Below, in pieces: positions 10,760 through 21,870 of a stretch of DNA of 64,000 nt; the stretch's first letter is position 1, and every line of letters starts with the position of its first letter. The position numbers were made by a program, and so were the translations under genes. The notes beneath the pieces were generated by a model. The model saw only the letters and a list, made by a program, of their open reading frames with translations. It was not told the origin of the DNA and ran no database searches. The DNA lies in the NCBI RefSeq assembly GCF_047948215.1, contig NC_134457.1:14482626-14546625 (forward strand), given 5' to 3'. This DNA is from Lycorma delicatula (lineage: Eukaryota > Arthropoda > Insecta > Hemiptera > Fulgoridae).

Positions 10760-10797
<38 letters not shown>
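10664..10797 (+). repeat. Fragment of composite repeat D ending in (CA)n(TA)n
   Basis: The words gttgacaacacagtagtagg, ggcacgcggc and ctaaactgtggggtttttctg, then tgcacggctcacac, match the first ~100 bp of the repeat seen at 24233 and 33675. A (CA)n tract from 10760 becomes (TA)n to 10797, where LINE-A (minus) abuts. Confidence 0.55.
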
Positions 10798-10798
<1 letters not shown>

Positions 10799-10799
10799 T

Positions 10800-11828
10800 T
10801 GTTTTACATATTACAAACATTGCCTGCCTGCACAATTTTTCCTTCTACCCGTCCCTCCAATATTAAAGCGACTATTCCAGGATGCCTTAATATGTGGCCT
10901 ATAAGTCTGTCTCTTCTTTTAACTAAATTTTTCCAAATGCTTTTCTTCATCAATTTGCCACAGCACTTCTTCATTTGCCACTTTATCCACCCATCTGCTG
11001 TTTAACATTCTCCTGTAGCACCACATTTCAAAAGCTTCTAATCTTTTCTTCTCAGATACTCCGATCGTCCAAGTTTCACTTCCATACAAAGCGACACTCG
11101 AAACATATACTTACTAAAATCTTTTCCTGACATTTAAATTAATTTTTGATGTAAAGAAATTATATTTCTGACTGAAGGCTCGTTTCGCCTGTGCTATTCG
11201 GTATTTTATATCGCTCCTGCTTCGTCAATCTTTAGTAATTCTACTTCCCAAATAACAAAATTCTTCTACCTACGTAATCTTTTCTCCTCTTATTTTCACA
11301 TTCAGTGGTCCATCTTTGTTATTTCTACTACATTTCATTACTTTCGTTTTGTTCTTGTTTATTTTCATGCGGTAGTTCTTGCGTAGGACTTCATCCATGC
11401 CGTTCATTGTTTCTTCTAAATCCTTTTTACTCTCGGCTAGAGTTACTATATCATCAGCAAATCGTAGCATCTTTATCTTTTCACCTTGTACTTTTCACCC
11501 AGTACAAGGTGAAAAGAATAATTTAGAACATAATGTTATAATTGTTAAAGAACAATTTCGAACATCTAAATTGTTCTTTAACATCATTAACTGCTAGTTC
11601 TATGTAAAGATTAAAAAGTAACGGGGATAGGGAACATCCTTGTCGGACTACCTTTCTTATTACGGCTTCTTTCTTATGTTCTACAATTATTACTGTTGCT
11701 GTTTGGTTCCTGTAAATGTTAGCAATTGTTCTTCTATCTCTGTTTTTGAACCCTAATTTTTTTAAAATGCTGAACATTTTATTCCAGTCTACGTTATCGA
11801 ATGCTTTTTCTAGGTTTATAAATGCCAA
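10800..11828 (-). pseudogene. LINE-A reverse transcriptase relic with inverted internal junction
   Basis: Read on the minus strand from 11828: NLEKAFDNVDWNKM, then VRQGCSLSPLLFNLYIE and VNDVKEQF. After a disturbed junction comes LRFADDIVTLAESKKDLEE with an intact FADD block (about 11460), then the C-terminal region down to 10801, equivalent to LYGSETWTIG and MRCYGRMLK of the 42-kb copy but with frameshifts. The 3' end stops about 110 bp short of the family end. The junction at 11477-11582 carries two perfect inverted repeats, so part of the sequence is present in both orientations. It is the same family as 41960-43155 and is inactive. Confidence 0.85.
11477..11582. repeat. Two adjacent 15-bp perfect inverted repeats
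   Basis: First pair: cttttcaccttgtac (11477-11491) with gtacaaggtgaaaag (11502-11516). Second pair: gttaaagaacaattt (11544-11558) with aaattgttctttaac (11568-11582). In the related LINE copy at 42310-42365 each of these words occurs once and in a single orientation. Confidence 0.85.
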
Positions 11829-12289
11829 TATTACGAATTAAATTTCACAAAAAAGATATTCGTTTCGACAAAAAACTTAATTAATAACATTAAAACTACT
11901 AGAACAACCATAAAGATCAGAAACTATATTATGTGCTTGATGTAACAGTTTTATTTTGTATATTAATCATTTAGATTCATTTACAGAAAAATTCATTAAA
12001 ATACTTTTTTTGACACCACCTATTACAATTTACAAGATGATTAATATTCGTGAATTTATTTGAGAAAATTTTTCTACGGTCAGTTGTCTCTTTAAGTACT
12101 GAACGTAGATAAACATCTATCATTAACATCGTCTAATGTGAAATTAATATCGCTTCCGAGTGAAAACATATTAAAAGCTTTCTATTATATTTCCAAGCTA
12201 TGCCAAGAATGGTTTCTGTTAATAGAATAAAACAAATAAAATGAAAAAACATTCTATACAAAGTGTTTCGAAAATGGTGGGATGGGTAT
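11829..12289. other. AT-rich spacer
   Basis: No recognisable gene or repeat boundary. Confidence 0.4.
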
Positions 12290-12640
12290 ATTTTTTCGAA
12301 TTCTATTTGTAAAACTAAATAAAAAATATCTTTAAGAAAAAATGATAATTTCTCCTTCCCATTATCCCATTGTTAGCCGTTTTGTAATTTTTATATAAAA
12401 ATTTATATCTCAAGTTCGGGTAAAGACATAACATTGATAAAAGCCTCTTTGTGATAAAGTTTGAAAATTAGTAAAAAAACAGGACTTCGCAAATTATAAA
12501 ATAGCAGGAATTTTTATTTTTCGTTTTGTTGTATTTTTATCTTTGCAAAAATATTAAGCCTTTAATTTTAAACAAAATAAATTTTTATTTTTGAAAATCG
12601 CAAACTAATTAGTTGAGTTATGGGAAAAAACTGGGATATT
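12290..12640. repeat. Dispersed repeat related to 41510-41830
   Basis: Shared word order: aaaaatttatatctcaag then tcgg, later atattaagc, aacaaaat and gaaaatcg, followed by tgagttatgg or ctcatgg. The same series lies at 41570-41830. No ends could be defined. Confidence 0.45.
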
Positions 12641-12774
12641 GAAATTTTGTGTCTGTTTTCATTTTCTCCGTTACGTCATCCATTTTACGTTCAATTCGAT
12701 TAAATATTATTTTTTATATTTTTTATTTATTATTAATTCTACTATGTATACAATGGAAGCTCATAGTTAAAATT

Positions 12775-13365
12775 AATGCCCTTACTGCTCCAGAAAATGT
12801 TTTTCTGGTTCTTTTCAAGGTCATAGTTAAACTTTTCTAAAAATAAAAAAATCGAAAAAAATGAATCAAATAGAATAGCTGGAAGCTGGATAATAATTTA
12901 ATTCTACACTTTATCGGTTTTTTAAGTACATTGTGCTTAAAAACCCTATTCGGTTTAGCCGAATAATAAAATTTCAATACGAATAATGTTTTTTAGTATT
13001 ATTAATTAATATACCGGGTTGGTCTAGTGGTGAACGCGTCTTCCCAAATTAGTCGTTTTGGAAATCGAGAGTTCCAGCATTCAAGTCCTACCAAAGCCAT
13101 TTTTTTTTATACGGATTTAAATACTAAATTGTGAACACCGGTGTTATTTGATGGTTGGGTTTCAATTAACCACACATCTCAGGAATGGTCGGCCTGAGAT
13201 TGTACAAAATTATACTTCATTTACATTCATACATATCCATCCTCTGAAGTATAATCTGAACTGTAATTACTGAAGGTTAAACACGAAAAAAGAAAGTATT
13301 ATTAGATAATAACTTAATAAAATGTCCGCTTAAATATTCCAACGGTGCTTAATTTAAATTTCTTT
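12775..13365 (-). mobile_element. hAT-like element 3' fragment, split by SINE-B
   Basis: On the minus strand this reads from the cgttggaatatttaagcggacatttt region (right part, 13311-13365), through the interrupted ttattatttattcggttaaaccg-type block, to ttctggagcagtaagg (12780). It matches the 3' half of the element at 56905-57805. A SINE occupies 13011-13294. The terminal gctcgccactg end is missing. Confidence 0.6.
13011..13294 (+). mobile_element. SINE-B copy with target duplication
   Basis: It starts accgggttggtctagtgg, where tggtctagtgg is an exact box A-type sequence. The attcaagtcct stretch is in the box B position. The body words are aatactaaattgtgaacacc, ttcaattaaccacacatctc and tcctctgaagtataatctg. 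It is flanked by agtattattaattaat (12995-13010) and agtattattagataat (13295-13310), 14 of 16 identical. This defines a ~285-bp tRNA-derived SINE with a short A-rich end. It interrupts an older hAT-like fragment. Confidence 0.85.
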
Positions 13366-13515
13366 ATTCTGTACATAAAAATAATAATTCAAAGTATATA
13401 AAATTAAAGTAATAATTAAAATTATTATAAATACTGTTTCTTAGCAATGCGTAACTAAAATAAAATTCATATTTCCTTTAACAGTAGACATGTAAAGATG
13501 GCTACTACGTCTCGA

Positions 13516-13827
13516 AGGCTTGTCACTGGGTGGTTGTGTCATGGTACCATGGCACGCCAATGGGTGGCTGAGCACCAGTTGAGACACTGGGTTCGTTGAG
13601 CCGTCGGGTGACAACAGCATGTTACCGGTTTTTGATAAGCTGTTGGTTGCCAGCGGGCGACTAGTGATAGTTAGAAAGCCGCAGTGGGGGTTAACGTTAT
13701 TCTTAGGTCACCGTATGACAGACTGACGAACTACGGCTTTTTTTACTTCCTCGCTATCACCCGCTGGGAAGCAACAGCTTGTCAGCAACTATTATCATGC
13801 TGTTTGTCAATGGGTGACAAGCCTAAG
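13516..13827. mobile_element. Fold-back (long imperfect inverted repeat) element
   Basis: The left end aggcttgtcac is mirrored by gtgacaagcct at the right end. Left words gacaacagcatg, aagctgttgg and ccagcggg...gatag are mirrored by the complement of ctatcacccgctggg, caacagctt and catgctgtttgtc. The left arm has an additional ~75 bp. The DNA is GC-rich against its surroundings and could fold into one long stem. No coding content. It looks like a fold-back or MITE-type element; the family is unknown. Confidence 0.6.
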
Positions 13828-13904
13828 ATGAAAATAATAATAAAAACAACGGCTGGCTGAGCCACGGCTCAGCCACAGATAATATGTTTAAAATGATTGG
13901 TGAA

Positions 13905-14035
13905 AAAATATCGAAACCTTGTCCCTAAGATCGGCTGACATTAATTTTGTGAGAACATTTTTCCTTATTGCAAGCACTTGAATCGGTTCCCAAATTATTG
14001 TTCCTTTCTCCTGAATCACTCTGTATATATAATCT
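13905..14035 (+). repeat. Dispersed repeat E fragment
   Basis: cttgaatcggttcccaaatt followed by tcctgaatcactctgta parallels ctctagaatcagttccctaa and tcctgattcactttgta at 23252-23302. Confidence 0.5.
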
Positions 14036-14857
14036 TAATTTTATGACCACTATATGCATTGTAATGGTAGGTGTGTAATACAATTTAAATTAAGGACAAT
14101 CAAGAAAGGAATATTTTAATAAAAATTGCAAGAACGGAAGATAAAATTAAAGACGTAAATTTAAGGTTCAGCGTTTAATTTAATGAATTTATTCCTTATA
14201 CGTATGAATAAATTCGGTTATAAAATTTATATAGTCCTTTATTTTAATTTGTACCCTCAATTATACGATTATATAGAAAATAAATTGAGGGGGGGTCGAA
14301 TCATATTATTAATTTTATTTAGTTTTACGGTCTTTCTAAATCCATTAAAGTATATTTATGATTTACTGCACTTTGTTTTGTTATTAATTTTGTTCAGCGA
14401 AAAGTAAATGCCTTTATGAAATGATAAAATAATCTGAAATGGAAGAAAGAGGTTTTATTTAAATTTCCTCAAAATTTATGCATTCGTGACACAATTATAT
14501 TGAATCGCAATAAAAATGAAGGAAATTTTCGTCGTTAAGTTACTTCGATGTTACAAATTATCATTTTTTCTTCAGTTAGCTTATAGAGTTCAAGTGAAAA
14601 AACTGCGCGTATGAGTGTTCAGGCGGCCGATTCACAAACATGTGATTAGTAAGAACTATCATAATTTATAGTATGATAATAAATTATATATGTTCAAAAA
14701 CAGAAAATTTAAAATTATATGTAATAATAATTAATGTGTCATTTTTTTAAATAAAAATTAATGCTACATAATTAATAATTAAATTAGAAGTAGTTTAGTA
14801 ATACTGAAAGAGATACAGTTCAAAATTTCCTTTTGGTCTATTTTTTCACAAAAAGAT
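14036..14857. other. AT-rich spacer
   Basis: Open frames here (for example 14183-14407) are hydrophobic products of AT-rich DNA without recognisable domains. Confidence 0.4.
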
Positions 14858-15130
14858 GTTGCACATTATGTGAGCTGAAGGTTTGCCCCTATATTGTCAA
14901 CCGAATTGTCGGCTGTCTTAGGCGGGGTGTGCGAGCGGGTTTGTTATACTATCTAACCAGATGACATTATCTGATAACTAATAACATGACATTTGTATAT
15001 AAAACGCAAGCACAACAGACTAGTACACTAAACACAGCAGTTGGCGAGGGGCAAACTCTCAGTTCACGTATTTACTAGTATAATCAAATTCACGTAAACA
15101 GATTTAGTTCATCAAACAGCCTGGTTTAAC
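14858..15130 (+). promoter_or_regulatory. Possible core promoter or LTR piece
   Basis: A less AT-rich stretch holds a good TATA box, tatataaaa at 14996-15004, preceded by gcggggtgtgcgagcgggt and followed about 30 bp later by acactaaacacagcag. It begins near tgttgcaca and ends near tgtatacaca, which would suit an LTR, but I saw no primer site or second LTR. It could also be the promoter of an unknown transcript. Confidence 0.25.
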
Positions 15131-15154
15131 AGTGTTGTTTGCTATATATTACTG

Positions 15155-15257
<103 letters not shown>

Positions 15258-15275
15258 TTATTTTATAATTGATAT

Positions 15276-16407
15276 TGTCGCGTGTTCCGCGCCTCGATCA
15301 GGATATTGAGAGGTTGTTGACAATTTAGAATATTTATGTAATTAGTTTATTGGTTTAAAATGTTCAAATTACAACTAGGCAAATTAATCATAATAACAAC
15401 CGTGATAAGTACAATAATGATAATAATAAGTGACAATAATAAAACAGTTAATTAACACAAATATTAGTATAATAATTATAACCACAATAATAGTCAGGAT
15501 AGTAAACGATAGTACTAAACGATAATTACATGACATCAGTAACAATCAAAATATTACACATCAAATAGTGATAATAATGTCAATAACACAAGGCGGAGCT
15601 AAAAGTAAATAATCGTTCGGAATTTATCCCAGGTATATAAACAGAAAACTAGTATTCAGACCCATTAACAAAAGAAATCGCTAGTTTTAACCCTTTTTAA
15701 CCACTAGCAAACAATATTATAAAATTCATTTTCAAATCCGTTTTTGTTGTCTACCCTAGCAGTTTATGAATGAAATCTATCGCATTATTTCTTTCACTTA
15801 TAACTGTAACTCACCGATAGTATTTCTTGGTTACTGGAATTTCTCGTAGCGTCACCTTAATCGTATCGAACTGGATACTCTCCTCGCTGGACTGACGTCT
15901 TGCACACTCGTCTCGCAGACTCACACCTGTGACTCTCCTTGCTAGACCGTCGTCGTAACGTGTTGCTGGACTGGTTCGCAAAATTCCGTCTAACCCATAC
16001 AATTCGCATCCTCTCCTCACAGAACTGCCCTTGCGGGACAGACGCCGTAACGCCTTGCAGACTGGTTTGCAGAACTCTGCCGAACTAATTTTTAGCTGGT
16101 CTTCCAGAGCTATTTATACTGCTAGTCTCTTTACCTGCCGGACCGGAGCCAAGTCGAAGCATGAGAACAGTCGATCGAGGTGTTTGTTCCCATGAATTTC
16201 AAACCTGGTCTCTTCTCACCGTACAACGGGTGTTCATTATGTGTTAGCGGACTGTATAAAAAGGTAATTGTAAAACAGACCTATTCTTTACAAAAAGGGT
16301 TCTCCTTTTTGTCTCTTTCTGGGTTCTTCCAATTATTATATTAATAATTATTTTCATAATAATTGGTCGGAATCCGTTACTGAGCCAGTTATACCGGTCT
16401 TGTTACA
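15276..16407 (-). mobile_element. Solo LTR-like unit with internal promoter
   Basis: In minus orientation the unit begins TGTAACAAGACCGG (16407) and ends GGAACACGCGACA (15276), so it has TG...CA termini and is 1132 bp long. A TATA box, gtataaatagc, lies at about 16113-16125 in the minus sense. Downstream is a ~300-bp GC-balanced leader with an open frame (16020-15811) and then a donor-like CGGTGAGTT near 15815. This layout fits an LTR with U3, promoter and R-U5 of a long-LTR retroelement. No primer-binding site, polypurine tract, gag or pol lies on either side, so a solo LTR is the simplest reading. The flanks (gatat left, aaata right) do not form a clean target duplication. Confidence 0.45.
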
Positions 16408-16501
16408 AAATAGATGTAGAACACTTTTACTAGTTTTAATTACTATTTTTTTTAGTTAGAACCATCTAAAGATCACGATGAATAAATACGTAAATGATCT
16501 T

Positions 16502-16800
16502 TACGTCATATTTACGTAAATAAATAACAATTTCATCTTTACTTTAGAATAAGGTCTGTTAAAAGGATTCTTTCCTCATCAGCTATGATTAAGTTTATAA
16601 CTAGTTTATATATTAACATATAACACATAGTCGTTAAGAGTAGAACGTTTTTAATCTCGTTTATTAGCCAGATATAAAAGTTTCACAGAAAGATTTTTTT
16701 TTAACTTGATGATACCATCACATAAGCTTAAAGATTGGGCGTGGGAAATGGAAATTGAATTTTTTAGCGTGTGAAAAATGTCATGCCTGACCGTGATTCA
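16502..16800 (-). mobile_element. Extended SINE-A-related repeat, 5'-truncated copy
   Basis: It shares long stretches with 18458-18770 in the same orientation: ctttactttagaataaggtc, ggattctttcctcatc, aacatataacacatag, tcgtttattagccagatata, cacataagcttaaa and gggcgtgggaaatg. It ends in tgtcatgcctgaccg, where the tRNA-like head of the other copy starts. The head itself is largely lost here. Confidence 0.65.
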
Positions 16801-16814
16801 ATTGTCAGTCCTTC

Positions 16815-17300
16815 CAATATTTAATCATTCTTTCTCGGTGATCTTTCTACTTCCATGAGAGGGTTTATAACATGCTTTTTCTTTGAAAACTTAACTTTTG
16901 AAATCAACGTTCTTAAAATTGTCCAGTATATATTCTTTTGATATCGTAAACAGTTTAAGATCCTTTTCGACTTTTTGAAACCATATGGTTTTAATTTTCC
17001 TGTTTTCAAAAAAGTTAAATATTTGTTTTGTTAATCTACTGTTTTCCATTCTATACAGATGACCATAAAATTTTAATCTTCTTTTCTTCAAATAATGATC
17101 AATTTTCTCCAAGTTTTTGTAAAGATATTTTTCTCTTTTCTAAGTTTAAAAATCCTTCTTCTAGAATCGGGCTATGAATTTTTCTTAATATCTTTCTTTC
17201 TAGTTTTCCAAGTATTTTTTTTTAGAAATTCAAGCATTCAGATCCATATGAAGGTGCAGGTAAAATTTCTGCCTTATAGTGCCTAAGTTTAGAATTTATC
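16815..17300 (-). pseudogene. LINE-C C-terminal relic
   Basis: The minus-strand frames include APSYGSE, then LERKILRKIHSPILEEG, then KRRLKFYGHLYRMENSRLTK followed by QIFNFFENRK and VEKDLKLF. This is the typical end of a non-LTR reverse transcriptase ORF (a tyrosine-glycine-serine-glutamate block followed by R..L.FYGHL.RM). Stops and frameshifts split it. It belongs with the shorter fragment at 60715-60914, which has FRMNNNRLTKQIFYFF. The catalytic palm is not present. Confidence 0.75.
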
Positions 17301-17360
17301 GATATTGATTTCTTATTATAAATCTGTGCTGTTGCATTATGGGTGTTTAGGTTGGCTGTA

Positions 17361-17658
17361 ACCCACCGGGTTGGTCTAGTGGTTAACGCGTCTTCCCAAA
17401 TCAGCCGATTTGGAAGTCGAGAGTTACAGCGTTCAAGTCCTAGTAAAGCCAGTTATTTTTACACGGATTTGAATACTAGATCGTGGATACCGGTATTCTT
17501 TGGTGGTCGGGTTTCAATTAACCACACATCTCAGGAATGGCCGAACTGAGAATGTACAAGACTACACTTCATTTACACTCATACATATCATCCTCATTCA
17601 TCCTCTGAAGAATTATCTAAATGGTAGTTACCGGAGGCTAAACAGGAAAAAAAAAGAA
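17361..17658 (+). mobile_element. SINE-B copy with target duplication
   Basis: It starts acccaccgggttggtctag and contains the box A-type tggtctagtgg and the family body (gaatactagatcgtggatac, ttcaattaaccacacatctc, gtagttaccggaggctaaac), ending in an A-rich tract. It is flanked by aggttggctgta (17349-17360) and aggttggctata (17659-17670), 11 of 12 identical. About 298 bp. It is among the best copies for defining the family consensus. Confidence 0.88.
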
Positions 17659-17670
17659 AGGTTGGCTATA

Positions 17671-18457
17671 GATATTCACAGTTTAAAAAATAACTATTAC
17701 ATCTGATATTAATGAAAAATATATTTATTACTGTTATGTGATACATTTTACTACTAATTAATACTTAAATAATAATAATGAAAAGGCTCATGATTAAATG
17801 AATTTCTTGTGTTTAACGTAACCGCATCGAGTCACTGTTTTCACCGACTGTCCAGACACACACCAATACAGTTCGTTCCCCACTACTCTCACTCCCACTT
17901 CATCACCTCATAGGAATGTATATCAACTCTAATACTATTAGCTGATTGATTAAATGAATTTTGATTCTCAACAATGGGATTTTTCCATTTTTTCTTTTCT
18001 TACTTTCATGCTTTCTATTTTTACAATATTAGGAGTGATTACTTCTCTGATGTATCAAATTTAGATTTTCTTTTAATCTTTTTGTTAGAAATTATTTTAA
18101 TTACGCTGACTGAGCTTTTTGTGTTGGAAATCCATTACGTTTTAACAATTATTTATTTAAATATCTTAAATAATTTTGAGATTTTAATTAATAATTTAAA
18201 TTTTGCGACGGAAACTCGTTAACAGAACATTTTTTAAAAGAATATTAGTAAGAAAAATCCAGTTGTAATCACATTTTCTAGCAGAAGGATTTAGTCTATA
18301 ACGTTCAATACAGATTAGAAGAAAACTTTAGCACTTATATCAGGTTTAATTGAAACTAAACTCTTTATAATCGTTAGCTTTATTTATTTAGAAAAATAAA
18401 TTAAAGACATCTTCTTTAAAATATATATATAGACATAAAAAGAAAAATGTTCTTTAC
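17671..18457. other. AT-rich spacer
   Basis: The 17974-18222 open frame encodes a hydrophobic stretch with no recognisable receptor or transporter motif. I treat it as chance. Confidence 0.4.
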
Positions 18458-18840
18458 GTAAATAAAGAATAATTTCGTCTTTACTTTAGAATAAGGTCTG
18501 TTGAAAGGATTCTTTCCTCATCGGGTATATTAATTTTAAAACTATAGTTTATGTATTAACATATAACACATAGTGTATACGTATTTCAACGTATAATAAT
18601 TACATTTACCATGTCGTTAAGCATAGAACATTTTTAATCTCGTTTATTAGCCAGATATAAAACAGTTTTAACAGAAAGAATTTTTTTTAACTTGACATCA
18701 TCACATAAGCTTAAACATTGGGCGTGGGAAATGAAAATGAATTTTTTTAGCGTGTGAAAAATGTCATGCCTGACCGAGATTCGAACCCGGGACCTCCGGA
18801 TGAAAAGCCAAGACGCTACCATTCTGCCACGGAGATTGAT
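18458..18840 (-). mobile_element. Extended SINE-A-related repeat with tRNA-like head
   Basis: The minus strand opens with ctccgtggcagaatggtagc, goes through the box B core gggttcgaatctcgg and ggcatgacatttttcacacg, and continues into ~300 bp shared with 16502-16800. The anticodon area ttggcttttcatccgg is again glutamate-like. It is therefore a longer version of SINE-A or a SINE-A head joined to another repeat, and the shared tail with the 16.5-kb copy favours a real composite family. Confidence 0.7.
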
Positions 18841-19299
18841 AATATATTTTTTAACAATATATTAATTCAGGTTTATTATATATTTAATTTATTATTATAT
18901 TACGTTTTCTGTAATGAAAGGACTTCTTCCAAACGCATAGTCTAAAAGACTTTTAATAATTAACATTGAATCAAAACAGTAACGTTAATGAAAATTTGTT
19001 TTTTTTTTGTATAAAAAAAGCAAAACTTCATTTTAATAAAATATCTTAAAACAAAGAGAAATCCCACTTTCAAAAAAAAGAACCGCTTAAAAATAATAAT
19101 ACCATTTCTTTTTTTAAATTTAGATTACTGCAAGTCAACTTCAAATTAAAAACAAACAACAACCAAATTACCAACTATCCAGTAATGTTACATCGCTTTT
19201 AAAGCATTGCAAATTTAAAGAATAAAATAATGTTTTTTTTTTTTTTACGTATTATTGGGTTTATTTATTTTTTTAAAAATATTTTATGCAAAAATTTTT
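18841..19299. other. AT-rich spacer
   Basis: Only simple A/T-rich DNA seen. Confidence 0.4.
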
Positions 19300-19610
19300 A
19301 TTAAAAATGTAAGTAGACCAAGAAAAAAAAACGATTATATGACAAAAAATTTAGAAAAAATGGAAAATGCAAGAAACTTTGTTTCCGAGTTACGGCTAGC
19401 GAAAATTTCGTCCGGATTTTAGTTCTTCTAATAAAAAGAAGCCCTACTGTAATTTTTGGGATCCAAATTAAGGAGCAAATCAGATGGATTCTTATATAAT
19501 TTGAGCTTGGAAATAGGATAAAACTGGTCCAATAACTGTAATTCCAGTAGTTTTTAAAGTACTCGACGTAAAACAAGATACGGTGTCGAAAAACGATTTT
19601 TTTTTTAGGT
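19300..19610 (-). repeat. Dispersed repeat E copy
   Basis: gagttacggctagcgaaaat and cgtccggattttagttc correspond to agttacggatatcgaaaaat and cgcccggatttcagttcc at 21659-21696. The 19301-19621 open frame runs through it and is not a gene. Confidence 0.5.
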
Positions 19611-20089
19611 TTATAAGACAATATCTTTATTAAATGATTAATAAATACGGAAGATTATGTACTAAAACTTACAGAGAATTTAATTATAAGAAAATTAATG
19701 TAAATACAGACAATAAAAAGCAAATAGAAACTTTTAAAAATCGGTTTTTTATAAAAATAGATTTGTTAGATTGTGACTGTACCTTTTTAAACAGCAATGA
19801 AAAACAACAATTTTCACCCCTTCTGGGGTTATAGTCTACTGTAGCCAATTTTTGAAAATAGCTGTAAAAAATGTTAATTTGCCGCCATTTTCATTAGAAT
19901 TGTCGTGGTCCGAATTGTCTTTTTACGTCAATTTTTAAAATTTTTTAATGCCATTTAAAATTACGTGTCACCGCCCTATTTTTTCCATTAAATATGTTCT
20001 CCATGGGGGTTGGATGGTTTCAAATTGAAAAATAGATCGTTTTGAGATAGGAGCAATTGTTAAATTTAATATTTCTATCTTTAAAAGTT
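19611..20089. other. AT-rich spacer
   Basis: No recognised feature. Confidence 0.35.
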
Positions 20090-20900
20090 TTTAAACGTAC
20101 CCGTATAATATTAACACTGCGTACATGTTTATGAATTTGGGGGAACGGAACGCAAGAATGGCGGAAGTTTCAATATTTCTACCTACAGATCGCAGAGCCT
20201 GGACAATGTCCCTTGCTGCTGTATCTTTCTATTATCGGGCGGATTTCATCGGTTATTTAGTGGCGGTTATAAATTTTAAGTTTTATTTATGGACGGATTT
20301 GGTAATTTGCGATCCTATCCGTATGGACCACGGTATAATTTATTTACCGGTTCTGACCGTGATAGACTAAGCTTTTGAGCCTAGTAATCCCGGCGTGATT
20401 TCCCTTCAGTCCATCCGCTGAAGTACTTTCGGTACCAGCACCTATGGGATAGCAGGAGTGCGCCTACCGGAGCTCTAGTTATTTGGAGGGAAAAATGCGC
20501 CCCGTTCTCCGGAGGGAGTCGCATATGCTGACTAAATGAAATTGTGGTCTCTTCGTGGGACGGTGTGGGGGTGATGTCTAGCTTTTTATAGTTTTAACAA
20601 AATTTAATTGCGAAAATGGTCACTTTCGCGGCTGGAATTTTTGTGCGGTTTCCATTTATAGGTTACACGATATAGAGGCTCCTAAGGTTTGTCATTTTTT
20701 GACTCTCGTACCGCCTCTTCACGGTGGTTCGTTTAATACGGGATGAGGCCGTTTTCTTATACCCTGTGGAGTACGGTCCTCTCGGCAGATGTCCCGGAGA
20801 TGGCCGTGTTCGGACACGGCCGCTCTCCCGAACAGTCTGCGTACCTGCGCCACTCCCACTTCGGATCCGGTGTGTACTCCCGCATCGTAGTGAAGAGTGA
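20090..20900. repeat. GC-richer unknown remnant, partly repeated near 45.5 and 46.5 kb
   Basis: The words gtcccttgctgct (20208) and atagcaggagtgcgcct (20449) recur as gtcccttgctgct (45518) and atagcaggaatgcgcct (46477) in the same order. The 45-46 kb copy has a TIR-family element between them. It may be part of a LINE untranslated region. The open frame 20125-20370 has no recognisable domain. Confidence 0.35.
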
Positions 20901-21559
20901 CGTTTTTAAAGAATTATGAATTTAAAAGATCTAATTCACAAAAATTATTTTTTCAAGTTAACGTAGTTTTCTGCATGATTGAAAACGATTTATATTAATA
21001 GATTCTTATCCACCTTCTATTATAAAACCTATATTTGAAAAGTATGAAAACTGAAGCTGATGCGTTAAAATTTGACGATAATCAGATTGAAATTTAATTC
21101 ATCAATTTTATAAATTTACAGATAGACGAATATAAATAAAGAAAAATTGTATTTCGTGTATCGCTTTAATTGAGTGAGCTTCTGGTCAATGCATTAGGTT
21201 ACAATATTTATTTTATAGGTGTGTTGCTGTGGTGGATTAAGACTGACGAACGATTAAATATGTAGAGCTGTGCTTCTTTAAATCTTCGTTTTAAATATTC
21301 AGAAGCAGTAGTATACGAGAGTTAATGTACTCAGAACTTCACTCAGAGAACGTACATTTAGTTTACCGTGATTGATACTGTAATTTTGTTCACTATGTAA
21401 AGATTATTCGTATATAATTCAAGTTAAATGTAGATCGCATTTCTTCATCAATTACTCAAATAGGATTCTATGACCATCTGAAAAGTAATGTGTCTGTATG
21501 GTATGAATGCCAAAATTTACAACTAGGATTAGGCTATATTATATATATAAATATATAAT
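20901..21559. other. AT-rich spacer
   Basis: Nothing recognised. Confidence 0.35.
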
Positions 21560-21870
21560 AAATAGTGGGAATATAATAATAAATTTGGGAACTGAATCTA
21601 GAGCGTGAATAAGGAAAAAGTCTATAAAAACTATGTCCGAAAACACTTTATTATCCAGTTACGGATATCGAAAAATTTCGCCCGGATTTCAGTTCCACCA
21701 GTGAAATGAAGTCATACTGAAATTTCTAAGACTTTATATAAGGGATAAATTTGATGGTTTATTATGTTTTTTGACCTAAAAAATGGAATAGAACATCATA
21801 CACAAAAATGATATTGGTATATTCTATATGAGTGAAGGGACGCGGTATTTTTCAAACAAAGAATTCGAAA
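21560..21870 (-). repeat. Dispersed repeat E copy
   Basis: Complement of the block at 22980-23310: gggaactgaatctagag, aatttcgcccggatttcag and ccaaaa/aatggaatagaac. No terminal repeat was found. Confidence 0.5.

Noticed and set aside
17974..18222. Hydrophobic 82-codon frame resembling an insect chemoreceptor segment
   Set aside because: Leu/Ile/Phe/Asn-rich frames are expected from AT-rich DNA; no conserved receptor motif seen.
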